Positions 9,527 through 18,026 of a stretch of 64,000 nt of DNA are shown one piece after another. Numbering within the stretch: the stretch's first letter is position 1; each line of letters starts with the position of its first letter. Made by a program: the position numbers and the translations under genes. The notes under the pieces are model-generated. The model saw only the letters and a list, made by a program, of their open reading frames with translations, made no database searches and had not been told where the DNA came from. Where the stretch lies: contig NZ_JAAKEI010000006.1 of NCBI RefSeq assembly GCF_011039085.1, positions 1 to 64,000 of the forward strand. The letters run 5' to 3'. This DNA is from Desulfovibrio sp. ZJ369. Its GTDB lineage: Bacteria; Desulfobacterota; Desulfovibrionia; Desulfovibrionales; Desulfovibrionaceae.

Positions 9527-12500
9527 GGAAGCCCAGGCGGCCAATGCCTTGTCCAGTTCCGGCCCTGGCTGCACCTTCAGGGCGTCGTCCAGGCGCAGGT
9601 GACATTGGCAACCGTCCAGGAGAATCAGGGCGTGCGTTTCCACCGGGCCGGGATGGGTTTCAAGGATATTTTTCAGCGCCTGCATATCTTCCCGGCCGAG
9701 ACGGTGCGCCGGGATCTGCACGCAGACCGGCGTGTCGCTCTGGCCGCAGGCTTCAGCCAGGGGGCGCACGCTCTGGCCCAGCAGCTTGAGCTCGCGCGGA
9801 GCGTCTTCATTTTCCTCGTCCGTTTCCGGGGCAGTGTCGCCCTGGCTGTCCAGGCGGGCCGTGAGGCACAGGGGCTGCTCGGCCCGGATCAACTCGCGCG
9901 CTTCGGCATAGGCCCGCGGGAAAAAGGTCACTTCCGCGTGGCCGGTCAGATCCTCCACGCCCACAAAGGCCATGCGCTCGCCCTTGGATTTGGTGAGCAC
10001 TTCCTTGACGCTGGTCACCAGCACCGCGCTGGTGATTTCCGCCCCGGCAAACATTTCCCGCGCGTCTTCCAGGGTGGTCAGGCGCAGGCGGCGGATCTCG
10101 CGGCTGTAGGGCTGGAGTGGGTGGCTGGTGAGAAAAAAGCCCAGAGCTTCCTTTTCGCCCCGTAACTTCAGGTCGTCCGCCATTTCGGGCAGCCCGGCTT
10201 CAGGGCAGTCAAAGCCGATGCCGGGCAGGGGCGCGGCTTCAGCCGCAGGCGTCATGGCCAGCAGGGAAACCTGGTTGGAATTTTTATCCCTGGCCTTTTT
10301 TTGGGCGCGGGCCACCGCGGCTTCCACCGCGGCCAGCAGGCCCGCCCTGCTGACGCCGAAGCAGTCGCAGGCCCCGCCCTTGATCAAAGATTCCAGCACC
10401 CGCTTGGTGACCTTGCGCAGATTGACCCGGCAGCAGAGATCCAGAAAGGAGAGATATTCGCCGCCTCCCTTGCGCGCCTCCACAATTTCGCGGATGGCCT
10501 CGTCGCCCACGTTCTTGATGCCGCCCAGGCCGAAGATCACCTTGCCCGCATGCGCGGTGAATTCGCGCTGGCTCCGGTTCACCGAGGGCTGGACCACGTC
10601 GATGCCCATATCCTTGCAGCAGGAGACGTACTTCAGCAATTTGTCCTGGTTGCCCATTTCCGAGGTGAGCAGGGCGGCCATGAACTCCACCTTGTAATGC
10701 ACCTTGAGATAGGCCGTATAATAGGAGATCAGGGCGTAGGCCGCCGAATGGGACTTGTTGAAGCCGTATTCGGCGAATTTTTCCATCAGATCGAAAATTT
10801 CGTTGGCCTTTTCCTCGGCAATGCCGTTTTTTTCCGCGCCGGCCACAAAGGTCACGCGCTCCCTGGCCATGGCTTCGGCCTTTTTCTTGCCCATGGCCCG
10901 GCGCAGCAGATCCGCACCGCCCAGCGTATAGCTGGCGATGATCTGGGCGATCTGCATGACCTGTTCCTGATAGACAATGACGCCGTAGGTGTCGCGCAGA
11001 CATTCGGTAAGCGACTTATGCGGGTAGACCACCGGCACCTGGCCGTGCTTGCGCTTGATGAACTCTTCCACCATGCCCGACCCCAGAGGCCCCGGCCGGT
11101 AGAGCGCCAGCATGGCGATGACGTCCTCAAAGCAGGTGGGCCGCAGCATACGCAGATATTGGCGCATGCCAGAGCTTTCCACCTGAAACACGCCGTCCGT
11201 GTCGCCGCGGGCATAGAGATCATAGGTTGCGGCATCGGTGAGCGGCAGATTGTCCAGATCCGGCGGGGTCTGGCCCTGCAGGCTGATGTTGTCCAGAGTG
11301 TCCTGGATCAGGGTCATGGTCTTCAGGCCCAGAAAGTCGAATTTGACCAGCCCGACCTTTTCGGTCATGGGACCGTCGAACTGGGTCACAAGTTCGCCGC
11401 GCTTGCCCAGGTACAGGGGCAGGTATTCCTCCATGGGCTTGTCCGAGACAACCAGCCCGGCGGCGTGGGTGGAAGCATGCCGGGCCAGCCCTTCCAGGCG
11501 CAGGGCCGTATCCAGCAAATGCCTGACCGCCGGATCCTCCTCATAGAGTTTTTTCAGATCCGGCTCCATGTCCAGAGCCTTTTTGATGGTCATTTTGAGG
11601 TCGCCGGGCACCAGTTTGGCAATGCGATCCGTCTCCGCAAACGTCATGCCCAGAGCCCGGCCCACGTCGCGCACCACGCCCTTGGCCTTCATGGTGCCGA
11701 ATGTGGTGATTTGCGCCACCGAGCCCTCGCCGTAGGTCTCCACCATATGGCGGATCACGTCGCCCCGGCGGCGCTCGCAGAAGTCCACGTCAATATCCGG
11801 CAGGGAGACGCGCTCATTGTTCAAAAAACGCTCAAAAAGCAGATTATAGGGCAAAGGATCCAAGTTGGTGATGCGCAGGGCCCAGGCCACCAGGGAGCCC
11901 GCCGCGGAGCCGCGCCCCGGCCCTACCGGGATATGGTTGTTCTTGGCCCAGTTGATGAATTCCTGCACGATCAAAAAATAGCCGGGAAAGCCCATCTCCA
12001 GAATGACGTTGATTTCGTATTGCAGGCGTTGGCGATAGCGCGCCGGGTCGATGTTCTCGCGATCCGGATGCTTTTCCAGGCGCTTTTCCAGGCCGGCCTC
12101 GGCCAGCCGGCGGAACTCCGACTCCATGCTGGCCCCTTCGGGCAGTTGGTAGACCGGGAAATAATGGTGGCCGAAGTCCAGATCCACATTGCAGGATTCC
12201 GCAATGCGCATGGTATTGGCCAGAGCCTCGGGCACATGGGCGAAGGGCTTTTCCATCTCCTCCACGGACTTGTAGTAGAGCTCGCGCGTCTCAAAGCGCA
12301 TGCGTTTGGGGTCGTCCATGGTGGTCTGGGTCTGGATGCAGAGCAGAACCTCATGCGCGTCGGCGTCGTCGGCGTTGAGATAGTGGCAGTCGTTGGTGGC
12401 CACCAGGGGCAAGTTGGCGCTTTCCGCCAGTTCCAGCAGGGCGGTGTTCACGGTTTCCTGCTGGGCCAGGCCGTTGGATTGCAATTCCAGATAAAAGCGG

Positions 12501-13000
12501 CCGGGGTAAATATCCGCATATTCTTTGGTCAGGTTCAGGGCCGCATCCATGTCCCCGGCCAGAATGGCGCGGGGAATCTCGCCCGCGAGGCAGGCCGAAA
12601 GGCAGATCAGCCCCTCGGCGTAACGGCGCAGCAGGGTCTTGTCCACGCGCGGCTTGTAGTAAAAGCCGTCCAGAAAACCGTGGCTGACCAGCTTGACCAG
12701 ATTGTGATAGCCCAGCTCGTTCTGGGCCAGGAGGATCAGATGATGACGTCGTTTGCCCGTTTCCGGGCTTTTGTCCGTATGATCGCGGCAGACGTAGACC
12801 TCGCAGCCGAAAATGGGCTTGATGCCGAAATCCTTGCAGGCCGTGTAAAAGTAGGCCGCGCCGAACATGTTGCCGTGATCCGTGACGGCGCAGGCGGGCA
12901 TGCCGTAATCCTTGGCGCGGGCGCAGAGATCCTTGATGCGGATGGCGCCGTCCAGAAGACTGTATTCGGTATGGCAATGCAGATGCACGAAATCGGACAT
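9524..13000 (-). CDS. dnaE: DNA polymerase III alpha subunit
   Basis: The catalytic subunit of the replicative polymerase, 1158 residues, the usual DnaE1 length. Order: PHP domain (FVHLHCHTEYSLLDGA, residues 4-19; AVTDHGNMFG), palm with the catalytic PDIDVDFCERRRGD (~394-407), helix-hairpin-helix and OB-fold parts after ~900 and a C-terminal tail ending PELDKALAAWAS. The ATG at 13000 has TGAGGAGCT upstream. It is transcribed alone, with the 139-bp repeat at its end supplying the TAG stop and perhaps a terminator. Confidence 0.98.
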   Translation of the reverse strand: MSDFVHLHCHTEYSLLDGAIRIKDLCARAKDYGMPACAVTDHGNMFGAAYFYTACKDFGIKPIFGCEVYVCRDHTDKSPETGKRRHHLILLAQNELGYHNLVKLVSHGFLDGFYYKPRVDKTLLRRYAEGLICLSACLAGEIPRAILAGDMDAALNLTKEYADIYPGRFYLELQSNGLAQQETVNTALLELAESANLPLVATNDCHYLNADDADAHEVLLCIQTQTTMDDPKRMRFETRELYYKSVEEMEKPFAHVPEALANTMRIAESCNVDLDFGHHYFPVYQLPEGASMESEFRRLAEAGLEKRLEKHPDRENIDPARYRQRLQYEINVILEMGFPGYFLIVQEFINWAKNNHIPVGPGRGSAAGSLVAWALRITNLDPLPYNLLFERFLNNERVSLPDIDVDFCERRRGDVIRHMVETYGEGSVAQITTFGTMKAKGVVRDVGRALGMTFAETDRIAKLVPGDLKMTIKKALDMEPDLKKLYEEDPAVRHLLDTALRLEGLARHASTHAAGLVVSDKPMEEYLPLYLGKRGELVTQFDGPMTEKVGLVKFDFLGLKTMTLIQDTLDNISLQGQTPPDLDNLPLTDAATYDLYARGDTDGVFQVESSGMRQYLRMLRPTCFEDVIAMLALYRPGPLGSGMVEEFIKRKHGQVPVVYPHKSLTECLRDTYGVIVYQEQVMQIAQIIASYTLGGADLLRRAMGKKKAEAMARERVTFVAGAEKNGIAEEKANEIFDLMEKFAEYGFNKSHSAAYALISYYTAYLKVHYKVEFMAALLTSEMGNQDKLLKYVSCCKDMGIDVVQPSVNRSQREFTAHAGKVIFGLGGIKNVGDEAIREIVEARKGGGEYLSFLDLCCRVNLRKVTKRVLESLIKGGACDCFGVSRAGLLAAVEAAVARAQKKARDKNSNQVSLLAMTPAAEAAPLPGIGFDCPEAGLPEMADDLKLRGEKEALGFFLTSHPLQPYSREIRRLRLTTLEDAREMFAGAEITSAVLVTSVKEVLTKSKGERMAFVGVEDLTGHAEVTFFPRAYAEARELIRAEQPLCLTARLDSQGDTAPETDEENEDAPRELKLLGQSVRPLAEACGQSDTPVCVQIPAHRLGREDMQALKNILETHPGPVETHALILLDGCQCHLRLDDALKVQPGPELDKALAAWAS

Positions 13001-13330
13001 GAGAGCTCCTCAGGCGAAACACGCTGCCCACGCGAGCGGCCGCGGACAAAAAAGTTTTGCCGGGCGCGGCCTGTACCGCGGCCCAACGCCACCTGGATTG
13101 TGGAAAAAAATCGCGTTTTTTGAATGATGCCGATTGAAATCAGAGACGTTCAAGCCAAAAAGGTTCCGGGCTCCTGCGCGGCTTGGGGCAGGCAACCGAC
13201 GCAAGGGCGCGGCGGTCGACCGCGGAGAACGTAGTGTAGCAAATTGCCGACCAACCCTCAAGAACGCGCTTGTGCTGCCGGCGCGCCCCGTGGCTTGCCT
13301 TGCGCCAAGGCCCGGCGTACACCAAAAAGC
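13001..13330. other. Divergent intergenic region dnaE / HD-domain gene
   Basis: 330 bp between two divergent genes, so it should hold both promoters. A TTGAAC hexamer on the minus strand (around 13149-13154) could be a -35 box for dnaE, but no good -10 is at the right distance. No gene or repeat is recognised. Confidence 0.35.
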
Positions 13331-14137
13331 ATGAATTCGGACATCAGCCTGCACGAGCAATGGTTTGCGGCATATGCCGCGCGAAAGCGCGCCAGGGAGC
13401 TCCACGATGCGGCTCCGCTGGATTTGAAGGCAGCGCACACGCGCGCTGTTCTGGAAAATGCCCGCCGCATGGCGCTGCACGAAAAATTCGAGCCGCCTCT
13501 GGTCAGAGCCTGCCTGCTGGCCGCGCTCTATCATGATCTGGGCCGCTTCGAGCAGTATCTGCGCTTTCATACTTTCCGGGATCGCGAGTCATGCAATCAC
13601 GGCCTGCTGGGCGTGAAAATTCTCAAGCGCGAGGCGCGGCTGGCCGGCGAAGACGCCCGGACGCGCAAAATCGTGCTGGCAGCAGTGGGCCTGCATAACC
13701 GCTTCGCCCTGCCCGCGCATCTGCCGCGCACTGTGGAACTGGCCGCGCATGTGGTGCGCGACGCCGACAAGCTGGATATTTTACGGATCATAGACGAGCA
13801 CTTGAGCGGGCCCGGACCCTGCAGCCCTACCGTGGTGCTGAATTTGCCGGATGATCCCGCCCAGTCGGGTGAAGCCGTGCTGCGCGCGGCTGCGGAAGGC
13901 CGTGTGGCCGCATATGCCGATTTGCGCAGCGTCAATGATTTTCGCGTGCTGCTCGGCACCTGGTTTTTTGACATGCATTTTGTGACCAGCCGCCGTCAAT
14001 TCGTGGAGGACGGTCATGCCCGCCGTCTTCTGGAGGCGCTGCCCCCGGTTCCGCCCTACGGCCCAGCGCGCGCGGCTCTGTTGGAGCGGCTGACCGGGGC
14101 TGAGCGCGGCGCGCCGGGCAGCCGCGCAAGAGCGTAA
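13331..14137 (+). CDS. HD-domain phosphohydrolase
   Basis: A 268-residue HD-superfamily protein. The metal ligands are visible: a His in KFEPPLVRACLLAALYHDLG (the HD pair at ~57-58), CNHGLLGVKIL and the downstream Asp in VVRDADKLDILRI (~137). Such proteins hydrolyse phosphate esters, often of nucleotides; the substrate is unknown. The start at 13331 is chosen as the first Met before the conserved part; no clear ribosome-binding site is seen there, so a start upstream (from 13244) is possible. A small gene follows after 2 bases. Confidence 0.8.
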   Translation: MNSDISLHEQWFAAYAARKRARELHDAAPLDLKAAHTRAVLENARRMALHEKFEPPLVRACLLAALYHDLGRFEQYLRFHTFRDRESCNHGLLGVKILKREARLAGEDARTRKIVLAAVGLHNRFALPAHLPRTVELAAHVVRDADKLDILRIIDEHLSGPGPCSPTVVLNLPDDPAQSGEAVLRAAAEGRVAAYADLRSVNDFRVLLGTWFFDMHFVTSRRQFVEDGHARRLLEALPPVPPYGPARAALLERLTGAERGAPGSRARA

Positions 14138-14139
14138 GC

Positions 14140-14637
14140 ATGTTGTGCGGCTGCGGCCCGGAACCACGTTTTTTCCCTTTGGCCGTCTTGCGCTCGCGCG
14201 TCCCCTGGCCGGCGCAAGCCAGCGCGGCCCTGCTCAATCCCTCTTGGGCCGAACTGCGGCGGCTCGCGGTGGAAACACAAGGCATTGCCCCCCGCGGCGC
14301 GCTCCGCATCCGCCTGGCGTACAGGCTTTTTTATCTGTCGTTCGAGGAAGGCGCGACTTTTCTGGCCCTGGCGGCTCAGGCCGGCGGCGAACTGCTGGCC
14401 GCGGATTTCAAACCCGCGGAACGCAATCTGGAGCTGCCCGCCGCGCTCCTCGTGCGTTGTCTGCCGCAGCTCTGGCCCTGTTTCGCAACCGGCCCGGTTT
14501 TTGCGGACTTTCTGTCCCGGGGCGGCCTTGAAGGATTGGCTCAGGAAGCCGGGCTGCGGGTGCTGGCGCGCCGTCCCTTGCTGGCAGGCGCGGCCGTGCT
14601 GCTGCGCCTCAGCCCTGTTGCCCGGAATTCACGCTGA
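14140..14637 (+). CDS. Unknown protein resembling the C-terminal half of a class I methyltransferase
   Basis: 165 residues. No S-adenosylmethionine-binding glycine motif is present. The spacing of LLAADFKPAERNLELP and the closing GGLEGLAQEAGLRVLARRPLLAGAAVLLRL resemble the last strands of methyltransferases of the UbiE type, where a substrate-side strand ends the fold. It may be a truncated methyltransferase or an unrelated Leu/Ala-rich protein. It starts 2 bases after the HD gene and overlaps the convergent gene at 14629-14637 by 9 bases. Confidence 0.5.
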   Translation: MLCGCGPEPRFFPLAVLRSRVPWPAQASAALLNPSWAELRRLAVETQGIAPRGALRIRLAYRLFYLSFEEGATFLALAAQAGGELLAADFKPAERNLELPAALLVRCLPQLWPCFATGPVFADFLSRGGLEGLAQEAGLRVLARRPLLAGAAVLLRLSPVARNSR

Positions 14638-15792
14638 CCCTGCGGGCCGGGGACGGCGCAGAAAGGTATCCGGGCCGAAGCTGCCGCGCAGCGCCACGCG
14701 CAGCAAAAGGCGGGCGGCATACCGGGCCGCGCCTTCCGTTGCATACCTGCCGAAGAATTTTCGCTGCACCAGGGGCAGGCATTGCGTATACTTGCGCCAG
14801 TATACGCCGTCTTCCATGCGTTTTTCCAGGGCGGGAAGCCGGTCGGTACTGAAGACGCCGCCCAGAAGCCCGGCCAGGCGTTGTTCTTCATTGTGCGCGG
14901 CAAGGGCGTTTTGCCAGGGCACAAATGTTTCTCGCGCCTGCGGCAGCGCCTGATGTTCCGTGAGCAGCGGCAGCACCGCAAGGCCCAGCATCAGGCAGGT
15001 GGTGAAAACGCCCGAAAGCGGAGAGGCGAGAATAACATCGGCTGCAAAGCGCATGCAGCCCGGGGCAATGGTCAGGGTATCCTGAATCGTGGCTGTGGAT
15101 GGGGCTCCCAGCAAAATCTGGTGCTCGGGAAGAAAATAATAAGGCTTGAAAATGACGAAATAATGCCGCGACAGGTGCAACACGGTTCGGATTTGCTCCT
15201 GCGGGCAGTCAAGCAGGCCGCCGCAGTAAAAGACAATCCTTTTGCCGCAAGGTATGGCGATATTCAGGCCTTGCGCCAATTCCCGGCGCAAGGCGTTTTT
15301 GTCTTCATGACGGCGTGTTTCCCACTCTCCCAACTGGTAAAGCCCGGCATGGGCGAACTCCTGGACGGCTTGCGCATTTTCCGCCCTGCCGGACGGCGGC
15401 CGGGCGGCCGCGCCTGCCGCCTGACGGGCCTGGCGCTCATACATGCACAGAAAATGGCTGTATTCGGCATGCGCAAGCCGGGGCAAAAAGGTTGTGGCAT
15501 GCAGCATAAGCACGCGCCGTTCGGCCAAAAGGGAAAGATGGGGATGATTGAGCAGATCCGGCACGCCCGCCACGGCCAGCGCGCCATAGGGGCCGCGCGC
15601 CGCGTCGTCCGGCAAGACGGCGTAGCCTTGCCCTCGCAGAGCCGCGAGCGTGGGGTTGGGCGGATTTTGATCCGCGCACAAGGCGCGCGGCACGAGAATA
15701 TCCACCTCATCAGCGGGCAGATGAGACAGGACATGCCGGAAATAGAGCAGACTGCGGGCCGCGAGATAAACGGCAAGGTGCGGGCTGGGCAT
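14629..15792 (-). CDS. Putative CDP-dependent transferase (GT-B / glycerophosphotransferase-like)
   Basis: 387 residues, last gene of the phosphoramidate operon, starting directly after the kinase stop. Two half-domains are suggested: an N-terminal part to ~190, and a C-terminal part beginning KRIVFYCGGLLDCP with FVIFKPYYFLPEHQ (~230) and MRFAADVILASPLSGVFTTCLMLG (~265-290). The last two stretches recall the KPHP and D-ADILISDYSS positions of CDP-glycerol glycerophosphotransferases. Those enzymes take a phospho-group from a CDP-activated donor, which would fit transfer of a CDP-activated phosphoramidate to a sugar. This is inference from weak similarity; an ordinary glycosyltransferase is the main alternative. 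No signal peptide or TM segment. Confidence 0.5.
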   Translation of the reverse strand: MPSPHLAVYLAARSLLYFRHVLSHLPADEVDILVPRALCADQNPPNPTLAALRGQGYAVLPDDAARGPYGALAVAGVPDLLNHPHLSLLAERRVLMLHATTFLPRLAHAEYSHFLCMYERQARQAAGAAARPPSGRAENAQAVQEFAHAGLYQLGEWETRRHEDKNALRRELAQGLNIAIPCGKRIVFYCGGLLDCPQEQIRTVLHLSRHYFVIFKPYYFLPEHQILLGAPSTATIQDTLTIAPGCMRFAADVILASPLSGVFTTCLMLGLAVLPLLTEHQALPQARETFVPWQNALAAHNEEQRLAGLLGGVFSTDRLPALEKRMEDGVYWRKYTQCLPLVQRKFFGRYATEGAARYAARLLLRVALRGSFGPDTFLRRPRPAGSA

Positions 15793-16317
15793 TTATTTTT
15801 CTCGCAGAAGCTTCAGAAGCGCGTCCAGGCATTGCGCCGGAGACAGCGCGGCCGTATCCAGAGTCAAATGCGGGGCAAGGGGCACATCCACCGGCGTGTC
15901 CTGCCCGGCCATCTGGCGCATTTCTCCCTGCGCTGCGGCTGCATACAGGCCTTTGGGGTCGCGGGCGCGCCGCACCTCTTCCGGGCTTTCCAGCCAGACT
16001 TCCAGGTAGCCCGGCACATGGGCGCGGTTCCAGGCATGCACCTCATGGAAGAGGGAAATGGTGGCAATGACCACCGTGTGCCCCTGATCGGCCAGCAGCT
16101 TGCAGAAACGGGCATAGATCATGGCCAGTCGGAGGCGGCTTTGCCGGTCAAAGCCGGAAGTCTCCGTGCCGAGTACGGCGCGCAGATCGTCGCCGTCCAA
16201 CAGCACGGCCCCGGGCAGATGCGGCATCAGGGCGCGGGCCAGAGTGCTTTTGCCCGCGCCCGAAAGACCGGTGATCCAGATCACGCGCCCGCAGGATGAA
16301 ATCCCTGACACTGGCAT
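15793..16317 (-). CDS. APS-kinase-like kinase, probable cytidine diphosphoramidate kinase (Cj1415-like)
   Basis: 174 residues of the adenylylsulfate kinase fold: Walker A GLSGAGKSTLARAL (~18-31), LDGDDLRAVLG (~39-49, as in CysC) and a YLEVWLESPEEVRRARDPKGLY stretch corresponding to the DPKGLY motif of APS kinases. In sulfate reducers, APS is reduced directly and a PAPS-forming kinase is not needed for respiration. With the neighbouring genes, the better model is C. jejuni Cj1415, which phosphorylates the 3'-OH of cytidine diphosphoramidate. It starts 2 bases after the methyltransferase stop and is followed without gap by the putative transferase. Confidence 0.8.
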   Translation of the reverse strand: MPVSGISSCGRVIWITGLSGAGKSTLARALMPHLPGAVLLDGDDLRAVLGTETSGFDRQSRLRLAMIYARFCKLLADQGHTVVIATISLFHEVHAWNRAHVPGYLEVWLESPEEVRRARDPKGLYAAAAQGEMRQMAGQDTPVDVPLAPHLTLDTAALSPAQCLDALLKLLREK

Positions 16318-16319
16318 GC

Positions 16320-17078
16320 TTACTCCTTGCGCCGCGCGATCCAGGCGCGCGTGAGATATTCGGCCTCAATGACCGGAATATCCCTGGTTACTTCCCGAAT
16401 ATGCTCAATAAAACGGGCAAAGCGTTCTTCACCGGCCTGCACGCGCACGTCGTTGACCGATTCCCAGAGGCCGATATACCGCTCCGGGCTTTGCAGTTCC
16501 GTATGCCGTCCTTCCAGATACAGCACATCCGCGAATTCCGCACGCTGAAGCAGGCGCTCCGTCAGTGTGTTGCAGAACTCGGAACGGCCCGAGGACACCC
16601 GTTTCAGTTCCGGCACAAGCGTGTGCAGATATGCTTCTATTTCCACCAGCAGTGGATTGGCCTCAAAACGACGTGTGTTCCAGAGCGCCATGAACAGGCC
16701 GCCGGGTTTGAGAATCCGGTGAAATTCCCTGACCGCCGCGTCAAAGTCCGGCCAGTGAAAGGAGGACGCCATGCAAACCATGTCGCAGGAGGCAGCGGAC
16801 AGGCCGGTGGCCTCGGCATTGCCCTTGCGCCAGAGAATGTCCAGATTTGCGTTTTGTTTCTCTCCTGCCATGCGCATGGCATCGTTGGGTTCCACCGCGA
16901 TGACGCGCACACCCCTGGCCGCCAGCTGACGCGACCAGATGCCCGTGCCCGCGCCTACGTCAGCGCAAAGTCTCCCTCTCTGAGAGAGCGACAGAAAAGC
17001 CTCCAGCACAAAGGGCGCGTATCCGGGCCGGTAGCGGGCATAGTTCTCTGCAAGATCTGAAAAATCACCATGTTTCAT
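16320..17078 (-). CDS. Class I SAM-dependent methyltransferase of the phosphoramidate cluster
   Basis: 252 residues. Motif I is CADVGAGTGIWSRQLAARG (~38-56), motif II VIAVEPNDAMR, with the motif IV region CDMVCMASSFHWPDFDAAVREFHRILKPGG. The ATG at 17078 has AAGGAAG upstream; an in-frame start at 17153 lacks one. The C. jejuni phosphoramidate locus contains two methyltransferases (Cj1419, Cj1420) thought to make the O-methyl group; this could be the counterpart, but a general small-molecule methyltransferase cannot be excluded. It is followed after 2 bases by the APS-kinase-like gene. Confidence 0.85.
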   Translation of the reverse strand: MKHGDFSDLAENYARYRPGYAPFVLEAFLSLSQRGRLCADVGAGTGIWSRQLAARGVRVIAVEPNDAMRMAGEKQNANLDILWRKGNAEATGLSAASCDMVCMASSFHWPDFDAAVREFHRILKPGGLFMALWNTRRFEANPLLVEIEAYLHTLVPELKRVSSGRSEFCNTLTERLLQRAEFADVLYLEGRHTELQSPERYIGLWESVNDVRVQAGEERFARFIEHIREVTRDIPVIEAEYLTRAWIARRKE

Positions 17079-17199
17079 AGACGATCTTCCTTCAGGAAAA
17101 GCGCGGCGATGCGCACAGGCCGGGCGCAGCAGCCCTCTCCGGATCTGGCGCAACAGCGCGCTTCCTTTTGATCAGCGCTTTGCAGTGCGCTGTAGTGGA

Positions 17200-17227
17200 A
17201 AGATATTCTGTCCCCAAACATTTTCAA
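17200..17227 (-). promoter_or_regulatory. Possible sigma-70 promoter before the methyltransferase
   Basis: On the minus strand: -35 TTGAAA (17227-17222), 16-base spacer, -10 TATCTT (17205-17200). It lies in the 161-bp gap between the cytidylyltransferase and the methyltransferase, so the last three genes may also be transcribed separately. Confidence 0.35.
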
Positions 17228-17239
17228 GCGCACACCATT

Positions 17240-18025
17240 CTAGCGCCGCCAGTCATGCGGCCAGCTTTCGCTGCGCAGAGCCTGCTCATAGCGCCGCAGG
17301 TCCTCCTGATTGTCCACTTCGCACCAGCGCCCCTGCACGGGCACGGCCCCCACGCGGATGCCCCTGCCGATCAAAAGGCGCAGAAAGCCGGTCATATCCA
17401 TGCGCGCCACAGCCTCGCCCAGTTCGGCGCAGGTTTGGCGAATCTGCGCCCAACCGTGAGGCGTCACCCGAATCAGGCCCATATATTGTCCCTGAACTTC
17501 TGCAATATTTTGCGGCTTGCCGCCGATTTCACGCAACAGACCGTCCGTCTGGCGAAAGGTCTCCGCGTCAAGCAAGGGATCGTTGAAACGCAGTCGCCAG
17601 AGCTGCTCCCAGCACAGATCACAGGCCACGGCAAGAGGCTCCGCGCAGGCTGACAGGGCGCGCACATGCTCCGGCGGATAGACAATATCGGAATAACTGA
17701 TCGTGGCCGCGTCCTGCCCCTCTGCAAAGGCCCTTTCCAGCCACGGCCCGGCGCAGAGCAGGGAGGAGAGCATATTGCTCTGTTCCCAGCGCGGATTCTC
17801 CACGGTTTCAAACGATCCGGCCTCAAGCCCGGCGGCTTCGGGCGTGAGGATGTGGGACAGATAGCCGCGAACCACCAGGATGCGCGCGGCTCCGGCTCCC
17901 CGCAGGGCCTCGCACTGCCAGCGCAGCAGCGGCTTGCCCGCGATCTCCACCAGGCACTTGGGCTTTCGGGCCGTGAGTTCGCGCAAACGCGATCCGCGCC
18001 CGGCTGCCAGAAGAACGGCAATCAT
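17240..18025 (-). CDS. Nucleotidyltransferase, probable CTP:phosphoglutamine cytidylyltransferase (Cj1416-like)
   Basis: 261 residues of the sugar-nucleotidyltransferase fold. The N-terminal LLAAGRGSRLRELTARKPKCLVEIAGKPLL has the GxGxR nucleotide-binding loop and catalytic Lys; SYSDIVYP (~115) would hold the metal-binding Asp, and VQGRWCEVDNQEDLRRYE the second acidic pair. In C. jejuni, Cj1416 joins CMP from CTP to L-glutamine phosphate. The start lies 1 base after the stop of the PEP-synthase-like gene, tight coupling that ties the two together. A choline- or other phospho-cytidylyltransferase role is the alternative. Confidence 0.82.
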   Translation of the reverse strand: MIAVLLAAGRGSRLRELTARKPKCLVEIAGKPLLRWQCEALRGAGAARILVVRGYLSHILTPEAAGLEAGSFETVENPRWEQSNMLSSLLCAGPWLERAFAEGQDAATISYSDIVYPPEHVRALSACAEPLAVACDLCWEQLWRLRFNDPLLDAETFRQTDGLLREIGGKPQNIAEVQGQYMGLIRVTPHGWAQIRQTCAELGEAVARMDMTGFLRLLIGRGIRVGAVPVQGRWCEVDNQEDLRRYEQALRSESWPHDWRR

Positions 18026-18026
18026 C

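Noticed and set aside
10301-13123. 940-codon open frame on the plus strand
   Set aside because: Antisense of dnaE with no motif, signal or ribosome-binding site.
15793-16317. Ordinary adenylylsulfate kinase (CysC) for sulfate assimilation
   Set aside because: Possible by fold, but the gene is embedded in the phosphoramidate set with no sulfate-assimilation genes near, so the Cj1415-like role fits better.
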